From positions 73,591 through 137,590 of the forward strand of contig CBDDAC010000011.1 in NCBI GenBank assembly GCA_965224765.1: a DNA stretch of 64,000 nucleotides, in the 5' to 3' direction. This document shows positions 18,297 to 27,931 of the stretch, in pieces. The notes beneath the pieces are model-generated. The model saw only the letters and a list, made by a program, of their open reading frames with translations, did no database searches and was not told the DNA's origin. Every line of letters begins with the position of its first letter. The stretch's first letter is position 1. The translations under genes and the position numbers were made by a program. This stretch comes from CAZDBA01 sp965224765. GTDB lineage: Bacteria > Planctomycetota > Planctomycetia > Pirellulales > Pirellulaceae.

Positions 18297-20318
18297 CTAT
18301 TGTTCTTGGCTAGGATTGATTGCTCGGATGGCGGTTCTGGCCTCGTCTCTTGCGAAGTAACCTTGTTCAAAAAAGGCCATTTGCCTCAACTTTGGCAATG
18401 CAGCTTTGGCTTCCGGGCCAATCTCACCCAATGCTTGAATTGCTTTGCTGGGTGCAAACGAATCCCCGGACTCCAAAGTTAGAATCAGAGATTCCAACGC
18501 CTCTTGATCCCCAGGTTGAATACGGTAAATCGCCAACGCAGCCATGGCGGAGACTTCGGTTTCATGATCGAGCAATGCACGCAACGGCTTTAACGCTTCT
18601 TGGGCACGCACCCCGATTTCCATTAAAGCTCGGATTGCATTTGCCCTTTCGCCCTCAGGGTAGTCACCTTGGGGGTCAGTCAACGATTTAACAAAAACGG
18701 CAACGACGTCGGTGGCCGCGGGGTCGATCCGACTTACTGCCAGGGCGGATTCGATGCGTACCTCAGAATCTTTGCTGGAAAAGAGTTGGCGTAATTCCGG
18801 TAGTACTCGAGCTGCTTTTGGCCCCAATCGGCCAAGGGATTCAATCGATTCAGTGGGCTTGCCAGCAAAAATTCTACTCAACAAGGAAAGAACTGATTCG
18901 TCCGATACACCCATTTTACTGAGGGCTACAGCGGCGAGCCTTGCCTTTTTTTCGGAACGATTACTGTCGTTATCCCGACTTTGCTCAATGACTTCGAGCA
19001 AGGTCTTTACAGCGTCCTTCGCCTCAGGACCGATCGCTCCCAAGACTCGAATGGCATTCAGATCAATATCATTGTTCTCGTCGTCGATCAGGTCGATTAG
19101 TTGCAGAGTATAATTCACGGCTCCAGAGCCAATCGCGATCAGAGCGTCGGTGGCCCTGGAGCGATCATACTCGTCATTGCCCGCCATGATTTGAATTAGC
19201 ACAGGCACGGCATCCGTTGCCTGTTCACCCATTTCGCCAATTGCCTCGCAAAAAGCAAATGTATTGGCAACGTTTGTCCCGTCAACTGGCTTGAATAATT
19301 CGACGAGCTGCGGGACCGCTGTAGGTCCGATATTTCCGAGCGCCGCAACGGCCTTACTACGGACGCTGTCCTCGGCTAGTTGCGGGAACAGTTCTGCCAA
19401 TTCTTCTAAAGCGGGTGCGGCAGATCGCCCCATAAATCGCAACGTATGGATTGCATTACTCTGAACTGTTGTGTCTTCGCTTTGCAACAATTGCACGAGT
19501 TCGGGAACGATCTGGCTTCCAGCGCCGATAAGTGCGTCGGCTGCAGCGTGTCCCTCATAACCAGGCTGCCTCATAGACTGTATGAGAGGAGCAACTGACT
19601 CCGGGCAGGTCGGTACCAACTGAGCGAGTGCACGGACTGCAGCTAATCGCAGGTTCCCGCTGTCTTCTTCCAAAAGTTTCTTTAGAAGAGGGATCGATTG
19701 TTTTGCTTCGACTCCCATGCCCCCTAACGCCTGCGTCGCTAGCTCTCGAGACCACTCATCTGATGAGGTTTCTGCAACTTGATGCAGAAACGGTAACGCG
19801 TCCTTCGCCACCGGCCCGGCCTCGCCCAAAGCCATAATGGCTTCGCCTCTAACCATCGGATCCGACTGCTGACGGGCCAATGCTTGTAGCTCGGCAACCG
19901 GTTCGGCTGGCGCACCGCCGGCGCGCAGAACGGCGAGTGAAGCTCTTAGTCGAAAATAAGGATCGCTGTGCTGCATCGCTTTGACGAGATCCGGCATTAC
20001 CCCCTTCGCTGCAGGACCAATCTCGACAAGTGTACGCAGCGCCCAATAGCGAGACGCTTCGTTCACTTCCAAATCCCACATCATGGCAGCCAATCGATCT
20101 GGAACCGTTGGATCAACCCGACCAACGACCGCTAGACGTTGATGTCCCAAGCTAATTTTAATGGGATCGTTCGAAGCAAGTTGGTTAAACGCTTCTTGAA
20201 GACGATCTGCCGTCTCCGGAGTCGTTTGAGCAACGATGTCTTGAGCAAAAATACTGAGCAAGGAAAACACGCACACCAAAGCGTAGCCGTACACTCGGGA
20301 TTTCAAATGGATGTTCAT
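18297..20318 (-). CDS. Secreted HEAT-repeat protein
   Basis: 673 aa. Residues about 8-30 (VYGYALVCVFSLLSIFAQDIVA) are a signal peptide. The rest is a regular array of about 15 HEAT/PBS-lyase-like repeats of 35-40 residues, e.g. DPMVRGEAIMALGEAGPVAKDALPFL and SVRSKAVAALGNIGPTAVPQLVELF. No enzyme domain. Likely a periplasmic protein-interaction scaffold of a type common in planctomycetes. Monocistronic; partner unknown. Confidence 0.88.
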   Translation of the reverse strand: MNIHLKSRVYGYALVCVFSLLSIFAQDIVAQTTPETADRLQEAFNQLASNDPIKISLGHQRLAVVGRVDPTVPDRLAAMMWDLEVNEASRYWALRTLVEIGPAAKGVMPDLVKAMQHSDPYFRLRASLAVLRAGGAPAEPVAELQALARQQSDPMVRGEAIMALGEAGPVAKDALPFLHQVAETSSDEWSRELATQALGGMGVEAKQSIPLLKKLLEEDSGNLRLAAVRALAQLVPTCPESVAPLIQSMRQPGYEGHAAADALIGAGSQIVPELVQLLQSEDTTVQSNAIHTLRFMGRSAAPALEELAELFPQLAEDSVRSKAVAALGNIGPTAVPQLVELFKPVDGTNVANTFAFCEAIGEMGEQATDAVPVLIQIMAGNDEYDRSRATDALIAIGSGAVNYTLQLIDLIDDENNDIDLNAIRVLGAIGPEAKDAVKTLLEVIEQSRDNDSNRSEKKARLAAVALSKMGVSDESVLSLLSRIFAGKPTESIESLGRLGPKAARVLPELRQLFSSKDSEVRIESALAVSRIDPAATDVVAVFVKSLTDPQGDYPEGERANAIRALMEIGVRAQEALKPLRALLDHETEVSAMAALAIYRIQPGDQEALESLILTLESGDSFAPSKAIQALGEIGPEAKAALPKLRQMAFFEQGYFARDEARTAIRAINPSQEQ

Positions 20319-20732
20319 GGCGTCATTATTGTTTCATAAAAAGATTGGCAAATGCTTGTGAACTCTTAGCTACACCCCACAGCGGAGCCGTCGATTTTTG
20401 ATACCAAAAATTGTACCAACGCCACTGCACGTTGCCAAAGTCCGAATTTACGGCGAAGAACCTATGCATAAAAGCGATGTTGTACGCCCCACCAACAAGC
20501 GGTTCGTCAGAACTGATTTGACCAGTTTTAGTGGGTGCCATGCTTCACGCTTGCGCCAACGCACGGACGGCACCCTTCAATTCAGGTTGGTTGAACCATT
20601 AACTCGAAGTGATGATCTTCAGGTAATGCCTCGCCGGATTCAAATACGACGAACGTGTCACTGCCGCAATCGAAAATGGCGTGACCGAATTGCGAAACAT
20701 GAAGGTGATCTCCAAGTGACCATGATCGCCAT

Positions 20733-21197
20733 TCAAGACTTCCGCTTGCGAGATTTCAACTTTCCGGATTTTTTCTTTGACGATTTCTTCTTGTTTGATT
20801 TTTTCTTTGACGACATTTTTTTGGACGGCTTTTTTGTAGCAGTCGCTATTTTCTTGGTTTTTTTGCCAGCCAGCTTCTTCTTGGCTCTCTTTTTGGCTCT
20901 CTTTTTGGTGGGCTTTTTCTTATTGGGTTTCTTTTCTCGCTGCTCGGATTCTTCCAGTTCTTCCCATGATTCAATGACAAGAGTAGAACCAAGCTCGGTG
21001 CCTTCGCACTCGACATTCAAGCCGACCAAATCATCGAGAACCGTATCCTTGAATGGATTCCCTCCAGCGCGGCGCAGTCGATATTCGTCATCTTTGGTAA
21101 CAAGGAACACCGCCTCGTGGTGACTTTTCGATGACTTTCCGTAAGCCCGTTTGACAATTTTGCCAGAGTAATTTTTATCGCTCACTACATCAACCAA
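20733..21197 (-). CDS. Small beta-domain protein with Lys-rich histone-H1-like tail
   Basis: 154 aa. Residues 1-80 form a compact domain (YSGKIVKRAYGKSSKSHHEA, GGNPFKDTVLDDLVGLNVEC, LVIESWEELE) that looks OB-fold-like from its alternating strands; this fold call is inference. Residues about 88-154 are almost only Lys, Ser, Arg, Ala and Thr, as in eukaryotic H1 tails or nucleic-acid-binding bacterial KS-rich proteins. It starts 9 bp after the C25-like peptidase and is the last gene of the metacaspase operon. The tail could bind DNA, RNA or membranes, and would be rich in cleavage sites for Lys/Arg-specific clan CD peptidases such as the two encoded upstream. Confidence 0.65.
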   Translation of the reverse strand: MVDVVSDKNYSGKIVKRAYGKSSKSHHEAVFLVTKDDEYRLRRAGGNPFKDTVLDDLVGLNVECEGTELGSTLVIESWEELEESEQREKKPNKKKPTKKRAKKRAKKKLAGKKTKKIATATKKPSKKMSSKKKSNKKKSSKKKSGKLKSRKRKS

Positions 21198-21206
21198 ATC
21201 GTAAAA

Positions 21207-22931
21207 TTACCGAGAGTGGTACTCGTGATACGATTCGATTCTACCGTTCTTTTCGATCGCGACCAGCATTCGCCTCTTAATGATTTTTGAAGGCCGGTTT
21301 TGGGTGCCGCCTTTTACCAGGTTCGTTCGAGCCATCAAGGTATTGATCGCATCTCCCAAAATTCCGTGGACAGCTTGGGTAGCAACGCCTACACCCTCGT
21401 CGATTCGATCCTCGACGGCTATCAGAAATCGAGTTCCGCCCGACGCCCTCGCGATCTCTTTACGGGTTTTTGCCTTGATCTGATCCACGGCTTCGTCGAC
21501 GACATAGGTTGTAAAGTCAGCTGCGGATTGAAAGCCGTGGTTTCGGCAAACCTTGCTGAATTGGTCTTTCAAGGTTTTGCGAATTGCCTGCATCGGTTCC
21601 TTTTTGGCGGTTGCGATCTTGCGAGCCAGCGACAGACCTTGGCGAAATAGCGAAAGCCTTCGCTGACTTCGAGACATTACTTGCTTTTCTTTGGGGCCTT
21701 TTTTTGTGAACAGGTCTGTTAAATCAGCCCCACGCATGGCATGCGCCATGACTTCGACGTCGACATCGGACGTATCCGCGACAACTGCCGCTTTTTCGGA
21801 TGTCGAAAGCTTGACTGGATGAATCGAAGGATCGCCGAGAAGCGTAAATTGCGCAAGTGTTTTTAGTGAGTGTGGTCCCATCGGTGCCTCTTGTTCGACA
21901 AACTCCTGACGAGCCTGCAAAATTGCGCGCCCCAGCGACGCCCCGTCGAGAACATTTTTCAAAAAGTACTGACAAATTTTATCCGCCAAAGTAACCGACG
22001 ATGACGAACCCCAGGCGACATTGGTGCTTCCCAGGAAACCGTACGACGATTCAGATAGATATCGATTGGCAATTCCAATATTCGGTTCAAAACTGGTCGG
22101 TGCATAAAGTTGCGCCCCGTAGCAACACTCCGCAGCGACAACCGCGCCGGGCGTGACGTTGCCAATCAGTTGGTTCGACCAGAGTGCTTCTGGATAATCG
22201 TCATTTGCCTCCCCAAAAAAACGCGAATTGGTGGCCGCGCCATGGCAATTGATAAAATGCATCAGCGGTTTTAACTGTGACTTGGACCAGGGCGGGTCTT
22301 TGGGGGGAACCAACTGCAACTTCTTTGTGGTACCAAACAGCTTGGATATGTTCTTTCGCGAAGAGCCTTTCCAAACATTTGCCGAAACCCCAAAGTAGCT
22401 TTTCGAATACGCCCGTCTGCTACCCGATTTCCAATGGGTTGCGACATCGAGAAGTTTCAACAGGTACTTGGGGTCGGATTGACCCATGATGTCTGGAAGC
22501 CGAGCAAGAACTCGCGTCGGTCCGATGAACCGCTCGATATCCAACCCGTAGCCCGCATCACAGGCATAGGGCAAATCGGATGGCACCCACGCTTCATCTC
22601 TCTCATGGCCACCGATCGGATTTCGTAACTTGACGTGAGGGATCAAATCCGGTGCCCCGAGAATCACAAGATAGTGGGGCTGCACTGACCGAAAAATCGC
22701 GTCAATGGCCCGCTTGACCTGGCTCGGGCTGTCATTTTTGGTAACTGGCTTTCCATCGACTTGGTTCATCTGAGCCTTGGAGTCGATGGCCCACACCTTC
22801 GAGATCACATCCCGTTTCTCATCCGCGGTTGTCAGTTTCTTCAACGCCGCTTCGATTTTTTTCCAGGCAGCCCTGCCATACTTTTTTACGCTGGCTGACT
22901 TGTTGATCAAAATAACTTTCGAGACACTCAT
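21207..22931 (-). CDS. Gingipain-like (C25-type, clan CD) cysteine peptidase
   Basis: 574 aa. The N-terminal half has the C25 layout: HYLVILGAPDLIPHV, then WVPSDLPYACDAGY and IGPTRVLARLPDI (the IGR-like segment). Catalytic dyad: His230 in MHFINCHGAATNSRFFG and Cys269/270 in GAVVAAECCYGAQL. The closing family signature is FTLLGDPSIHPV. Residues about 380-574 are a helical and basic C-terminal region of unknown role. No signal peptide, unlike secreted gingipains, so it probably acts in the cytoplasm. It lies 40 bp after the metacaspase fusion and 9 bp before the Lys-rich protein, which indicates one transcript. Confidence 0.8.
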   Translation of the reverse strand: MSVSKVILINKSASVKKYGRAAWKKIEAALKKLTTADEKRDVISKVWAIDSKAQMNQVDGKPVTKNDSPSQVKRAIDAIFRSVQPHYLVILGAPDLIPHVKLRNPIGGHERDEAWVPSDLPYACDAGYGLDIERFIGPTRVLARLPDIMGQSDPKYLLKLLDVATHWKSGSRRAYSKSYFGVSANVWKGSSRKNISKLFGTTKKLQLVPPKDPPWSKSQLKPLMHFINCHGAATNSRFFGEANDDYPEALWSNQLIGNVTPGAVVAAECCYGAQLYAPTSFEPNIGIANRYLSESSYGFLGSTNVAWGSSSSVTLADKICQYFLKNVLDGASLGRAILQARQEFVEQEAPMGPHSLKTLAQFTLLGDPSIHPVKLSTSEKAAVVADTSDVDVEVMAHAMRGADLTDLFTKKGPKEKQVMSRSQRRLSLFRQGLSLARKIATAKKEPMQAIRKTLKDQFSKVCRNHGFQSAADFTTYVVDEAVDQIKAKTRKEIARASGGTRFLIAVEDRIDEGVGVATQAVHGILGDAINTLMARTNLVKGGTQNRPSKIIKRRMLVAIEKNGRIESYHEYHSR

Positions 22932-22971
22932 CCTAAACCCTATTCGTAGTTGGCTTCAAATTCGCGACGGA

Positions 22972-24921
22972 TTAAGCATTTATCCAGCGAGCAAATAGAT
23001 CGCGATTCGTGGTGACATTGTCCGAATCAAAATACGAGCTGTGTGCGCAACTGATACTAATCGCGGTGTTGGTAAACGGAATTCGCATACAGCCGGTTGG
23101 TACGAGATTGACCCGCTCATGATGACAGGTGAAAGCACCGGATATCTCGCCTCCGACAATGTCGCCTCCTGCATCCATGTTCACAACACGCCGAACATGC
23201 CGGGGCAACCGGCCGTCGGCAACACGATTGAAAAGATTCCATTGCACTCCCGAAATCGAGAGCGCGGCCCCGACGGTAAACAAGTTCTCAACTTTTCCGC
23301 TGAAGGAATCTTGATCCATCAACCTCAGAGCTTCATATGCAACGACAGTGCCCCAACTGTGTGAAATGATATGAACGGTATCGCCATTTTCCAGAAGTGG
23401 CCTGACAACAATATTGAACCGGTTGAGAATCTCATTTCGCGTGGCCTCCTGAGTCATGTATCGAACGAAATCGTCGATCATGAACCCGCCCCGGCTGCTA
23501 ACGGCCTTGTGGCCTTCGGGTGCATTGGCAGCAATCTCTTTTTGCCGTTCGGCCAACTCGGCTTCAATAAACTTTTTGAGGTCGCTTACTTCCCGTGAAT
23601 CCGCAGCCGTCATCTTGGGCAGGTTTCTTGGGTTGACCAAATCGCTCCAGAGAACCTCCGACTTCGGCAACGGACTTGTCAGAAATGGACGAAGCGACTC
23701 ATACCATCCGTCTGAGTAACCTCGACGATGCTGGCTAATGCCATGCACATAAACGATCTTTTCGGTTCCCCGCGAAACCGAGATCGCCTTGGGGCCGAGC
23801 CCATCAGCCACGGGAGCCTGGGAATTCAGAAAACGCGAACCCAGATCAAGGAATTTCTCTTGAACGCGAATCAGGTCGGCAAACACATCCATGCTCGATT
23901 GACCAGACACCATCGATTCAAATTTTGACGCTGGAAATTCGGAATTTGGGCCATCGTCGTCGTGGCCGAGACCAGCGACCTCGGTTGCTTCGCCTCCAAA
24001 TAAACGGTCCTGTTGTCCAATCCCTTCAAGTTGAGGAATCTGATGATAGCCCGCAGTTTGCATATTCGATTTGGCGTTGCCGAAGACACTTACAACAGTA
24101 ACCCCATCGCCCAACTCACGAGATGACTTGCAAAGATGATAAGTGAATGCGCCTTGGTACTTACTTTCGATGAAGGCGTCGGCGGCGGTTTGGTTTGCGT
24201 CCGCACCCGCAAGCAACTGATGGTTGTAATCGTCATCGGCTCGCAGGTGTTCTCCGACGCGATTTAATTTTGCCGTCGCCATCTTTTCCAGAACGTCTTT
24301 TGGTGGATGGATAAATCGTGCGATCGGAGGATTGGCATCCTCGTCGACAACCCGTTGACCAGATCTGCTGGACTTGGTGTTGAGTTCCGGCGCCAATCCC
24401 CGCGTCATTGTTTTCATTGCGTCATTGATGATGACCAACCGCGACATGGTGGACGGACTTTTGATGGATCGACCGGTGGAGGAAATCGCTTTGGTTCCGG
24501 TTCCACTGTGACAGGCATCCAGAATAACCGTCATGTGGACCCCCGGCTCGATGTCTTCCAGCAAGGCTCCCAAATCATCGTCGATCAAGTAGGAGTCACC
24601 GTTGTCCCAATCCATGTCGTACAGGCATAACAATTCGTCGACTGCTTCATCGTCATTGACACTGTTGATGAAACTGCCATGTCCCGAAAAATGAAACACG
24701 AGTCGATCGCCTTCAACGGCCTGATCAATCAAGCTCATGAGGCCGTCCTGGATATTTGTGTAGACCGCATCCTCGTCAATTAGCGTTTCTACATTTGCTT
24801 CCAGGAAATCAAAATTATTGATCAATAGTTCTTTTACATTCTCAACGTCGTTGAGACAGCCGTTCAAGTCTCCAATTGATTGGTAATTATTGACGCCGAC
24901 CAAAAGAGCTTTATCTGCCAT
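22972..24921 (-). CDS. Metacaspase (C14) fused to alpha/beta-hydrolase
   Basis: 649 aa. Residues 1-150 are a caspase-type peptidase: ALLVGVNNYQSIGDLNGCLND, catalytic His81 in VFHFSGHGSF and Cys137 in VILDACHSGTG. Residues about 385-649 are an alpha/beta-hydrolase: KIVYVHGISQHRRG is the oxyanion loop, Ser522 the nucleophile in HIISHSWGTVVAYEAL, with Asp583 and His627 as plausible triad partners. The 230-residue linker has no clear domain. No signal peptide or TM helix. Bacterial metacaspases cleave after Lys/Arg; the hydrolase could be a lipase, esterase or amidase. First gene of a three-gene unit; upstream is a 450-bp promoter region. Confidence 0.85.
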   Translation of the reverse strand: MADKALLVGVNNYQSIGDLNGCLNDVENVKELLINNFDFLEANVETLIDEDAVYTNIQDGLMSLIDQAVEGDRLVFHFSGHGSFINSVNDDEAVDELLCLYDMDWDNGDSYLIDDDLGALLEDIEPGVHMTVILDACHSGTGTKAISSTGRSIKSPSTMSRLVIINDAMKTMTRGLAPELNTKSSRSGQRVVDEDANPPIARFIHPPKDVLEKMATAKLNRVGEHLRADDDYNHQLLAGADANQTAADAFIESKYQGAFTYHLCKSSRELGDGVTVVSVFGNAKSNMQTAGYHQIPQLEGIGQQDRLFGGEATEVAGLGHDDDGPNSEFPASKFESMVSGQSSMDVFADLIRVQEKFLDLGSRFLNSQAPVADGLGPKAISVSRGTEKIVYVHGISQHRRGYSDGWYESLRPFLTSPLPKSEVLWSDLVNPRNLPKMTAADSREVSDLKKFIEAELAERQKEIAANAPEGHKAVSSRGGFMIDDFVRYMTQEATRNEILNRFNIVVRPLLENGDTVHIISHSWGTVVAYEALRLMDQDSFSGKVENLFTVGAALSISGVQWNLFNRVADGRLPRHVRRVVNMDAGGDIVGGEISGAFTCHHERVNLVPTGCMRIPFTNTAISISCAHSSYFDSDNVTTNRDLFARWINA

Positions 24922-25373
24922 GGCTACACCCGATTAGATTTTGAGTATTTGAATTCGAAGAGTCGCTTTCAATTTAAGCCAATTGAAATTAGCAATCAAA
25001 GAATTTTTCGGCCGCGGGCTATCATTCTCCAAATTCCCCCCGGAAATCCCCGTGGGTTCCCCAGCGGCTAGGTGCTAACAGCTCATTGCAAATTGCACAG
25101 TCGCATGTGCGAACAGAAATGGATTGGCGGATCGTCGCAAGCCCGGCGGAGACACAGCAATTCTCCTGAACAACCGATTTCACGATAGAAAGACCAACGA
25201 TCCATTGAAAAAAGATTGTTTCGATTCATATGGATAATGAATTGGGCTGCCAAGTGTTTATCAACTATGATCTCCTAAATGCTACACGGATTTCCTTACC
25301 GATTTACGGGCTGATTCTTCTTGCATGTGCTGCATTTCACCTTCCGACTCGAGAAATCGCTTAACCCAGATCG
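24922..25373. other. Divergent promoter region of metacaspase operon and YheU-like gene
   Basis: 452 bp without a recognisable gene. AT-rich stretches occur on both sides, but no clear operator palindrome was found by eye. Confidence 0.4.
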
Positions 25374-25571
25374 ATGAAAATACCACACTCAACACTATCG
25401 CCTGTCGCACTCAAGCAAGTGATTGAGGAATTTGTCACACGTGATGGAACGGATCACAGCAGGGTCAAACAACGAGTCATCGACGTACTCAAACAGCTCG
25501 AAAATGGGAGTGCCGAACTGCACTTCGAAAACGAAACGGGTACCTGCAACATCGTTACAGTTTCAACCTGA
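25374..25571 (+). CDS. YheU-family (UPF0270) small protein
   Basis: 65 aa, close to the usual 70-75. The family pattern is clear: M-IP---L-P-AL--VIEEFV-RDGTD near the N-terminus, a helix VKQRVIDVLKQLENGSAELHF, then ENETGTCNIV at the end. YheU proteins are known mostly from gammaproteobacteria; function unknown. Single gene with no operon partner. Confidence 0.75.
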   Translation: MKIPHSTLSPVALKQVIEEFVTRDGTDHSRVKQRVIDVLKQLENGSAELHFENETGTCNIVTVST

Positions 25572-25802
25572 TAGATTGTGCACATTCAATAAGGTTTACA
25601 ATCTACTTGCCTTCAGCTGCATTTTGAGTCGTCAGTAACTTCTCAAGATAAGTTCGCTCCCGATCCATTTCGGCTTGAGCGTCTTCCATTGGGACTTTGC
25701 GGTTTCTTGCTGGCCCTTCATTCAGCCAAGCCAAAACCGATCGAGTGGGCTATCATTATTGGATTCGTCAATGTTCAGTGTCACGAGATTGCAAAAGTAG
25801 TC

Positions 25803-27812
25803 GTGAAACCAAAACAAGTTTTTAAAACGTCAGGCATTTTGATTTGTTTGTATGTATGGATTGTGGCCCCGGTACTTGTCACTGGCGTGCTCGCGCAAGA
25901 AACGAACAGTTGGAAGTTTTTCCGTGGTGAACAGTTTGATGGCCATTCGTCAGAAACCGGCATCGTTGACAGTTGGCCGGACAAGGGCCCACCCGTACTA
26001 TGGACCAAGGAACTAGGCTCCGGCTATTCATCCTTCGTCGGCGACGCCGAAAAAGTCTACACCCAATATCAAACACTTTCCGGTCAATTCGTCATTTGCT
26101 TGAACGCGAAAAACGGCGAAACGATCTGGGAACATCGCTACGCATGGCCCTATAAACCAGCTTCACTTTATCCAGGTCCACGCTCGACTCCAACAATCAA
26201 CGGAGGGCGAATTTTCTACACTTCACCCGCCGGTGTTGTTGGCTGTCTCGACATAGAAACAGGCGAGCCGATTTGGTCCATTGACGCGGTTGAAAAGTTT
26301 GGCTCGCCTGACATCGAATTTGGATATGCCTGTTCTCCAGTCTGCATTGAAGGAAAAGTCATCTTGCCAATCGGTGGCCCGAATGCCTCGATGGTCGCGT
26401 TTGACGAAGCGGATGGGTCGGTGGCGTGGAACGCTGGAAATGAACCGATCAACTATTGTTCTGCATTTCCAATCGAGTTGGAGGGGCAAAAACTCGTCGT
26501 GGGATATTTCAAGAACACGCTTTGCGTTTATGATCGCGATGATGGGTCACAGCTGGCCAAGTTCAATATTTCTTTCGACTACGACGAGCATTCCGCTTGG
26601 CCAATTTACCGAGAACCCTATCTGTGGTTGTCGGGGCCGTTTCGGGCTGGCTCACAATTGTTCAAGTTGTCGTCCGACTCAGGAAATATACGGCTGAAAA
26701 CCGTCTACAAAATCGATACGATGTCCAACGATGTTGCATCAAGCGTGTTAGTTGGCGACGAACTATACGGATATGACCTTCGCGACGTTCAATCAAAAGT
26801 TCACCGCCCCTCCCGCGGGCAGTTTGTTTGCATGGACTTTGTTTCTGGCCAGACTCACTGGACGAACGGGACGCTTGGCCGACGAAAATTGACCGAAGAC
26901 GAGTTCGTTACCAGCCAATCAGAGAGCCAAGAAACCGACGTCGGACATGTTACCACGCTTTACGCAGACGGAAAGCTGATCCTATTCAACGATACGGGTG
27001 AGCTGATCCTTTGCAGAGCACAACCCGATTCGTTCGAGCAGCTCGCGCGGACCCGAGTGTTGGGTGGAGAAATCTGCTGGGTTCAGCCAGCGTTGATGAA
27101 CCGTTGTATTTTCGTTCGAAATCACTCCAGAGCAGTGTGCGTATATCTTGGCGATCTCGCGGACCTTGGCATTCCGGAAAACGAGCTTGAGTTTGCCGCC
27201 ACAATTTGGCAACCGGAGTTTGTTGATTTGTCGGCCATGATTCTCGGGACCGAGCCGACCTATGCGATGACGGCACCGAAGGCATCTTGGTTGACGCGTT
27301 GGTATTTGATATCGTTGCTCCTCGGTTGGGTTGTCGCCCCAGGTTTGGCCGTGGGAGTATCCAAAATATCAAATCGGATTCCGGCGCGAACCGTCTTTTT
27401 ATCGCTGGCACTCATCTTCGGTCTTTTGGGGACAACATTGTATGGACGTTGGCTTCAAAAGTTCTATTTCAGTTGGCCAACCGTTTTGCTGATCGCGTTC
27501 GAGTGTGTTGTCTGCCAACTGAAGAACAAGGATTCGTCCTTGAACGGAAAACCTTGGCTGGCGAGGCTGAGTCTCATCGCGTTTGTTCTGACTTGTTTGG
27601 GTTATTTCTGGCTCTGTCGTCGACTGAGCCTTGCGTTCGAATGGACGTTCCTGATTGGGTTTCCCGTCGCGCTGCCATTCCTATGGTTCGTAAAGCAAAG
27701 CGTCCAAAGCGGGCAACAATTCAATTTAAAACAATGGCTTTGGGGTGCAGCTGCGTTTACGGCTTTCTATTGGGCAGGCGCTGGGATCATGCTTTGGAAG
27801 TATTCCAGCTGA
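25803..27812 (+). CDS. PQQ-type beta-propeller protein with C-terminal membrane helices
   Basis: 669 aa from a GTG at 25803, chosen because it puts a clean signal peptide at the N-terminus (KQVFKTSGILICLYVWIVAPVLVTGVLAQ); the frame is open to 25689. Residues about 35-470 are a beta-propeller with PQQ/BamB-like blades (VICLNAKNGETIWEHRY, VGCLDIETGEPIWSID, MVAFDEADGSVAWNAG, VCMDFVSGQTHWTNG). The C-terminal 190 residues hold about six TM helices. Planctomycete PQQ-like proteins are abundant and usually lack proof of PQQ binding. The propeller would be periplasmic, anchored by the helical domain. Confidence 0.85.
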   Translation: MKPKQVFKTSGILICLYVWIVAPVLVTGVLAQETNSWKFFRGEQFDGHSSETGIVDSWPDKGPPVLWTKELGSGYSSFVGDAEKVYTQYQTLSGQFVICLNAKNGETIWEHRYAWPYKPASLYPGPRSTPTINGGRIFYTSPAGVVGCLDIETGEPIWSIDAVEKFGSPDIEFGYACSPVCIEGKVILPIGGPNASMVAFDEADGSVAWNAGNEPINYCSAFPIELEGQKLVVGYFKNTLCVYDRDDGSQLAKFNISFDYDEHSAWPIYREPYLWLSGPFRAGSQLFKLSSDSGNIRLKTVYKIDTMSNDVASSVLVGDELYGYDLRDVQSKVHRPSRGQFVCMDFVSGQTHWTNGTLGRRKLTEDEFVTSQSESQETDVGHVTTLYADGKLILFNDTGELILCRAQPDSFEQLARTRVLGGEICWVQPALMNRCIFVRNHSRAVCVYLGDLADLGIPENELEFAATIWQPEFVDLSAMILGTEPTYAMTAPKASWLTRWYLISLLLGWVVAPGLAVGVSKISNRIPARTVFLSLALIFGLLGTTLYGRWLQKFYFSWPTVLLIAFECVVCQLKNKDSSLNGKPWLARLSLIAFVLTCLGYFWLCRRLSLAFEWTFLIGFPVALPFLWFVKQSVQSGQQFNLKQWLWGAAAFTAFYWAGAGIMLWKYSS

Positions 27813-27931
27813 TCGTCGATCTCGCAACGATTTGCGAGGCATCGGAAAGACGCCAACTCAGTAGGGGGAGCGTCAACTGAAGTTCAGTTCTGTTCCTTTT
27901 AGATGAATGCCCGATTGGCGAACTCGTAAAA

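Noticed and set aside
20326..20541. 71-codon minus-strand frame upstream of the HEAT gene
   Set aside because: No motif, no ribosome-binding site and it overlaps the likely HEAT promoter.
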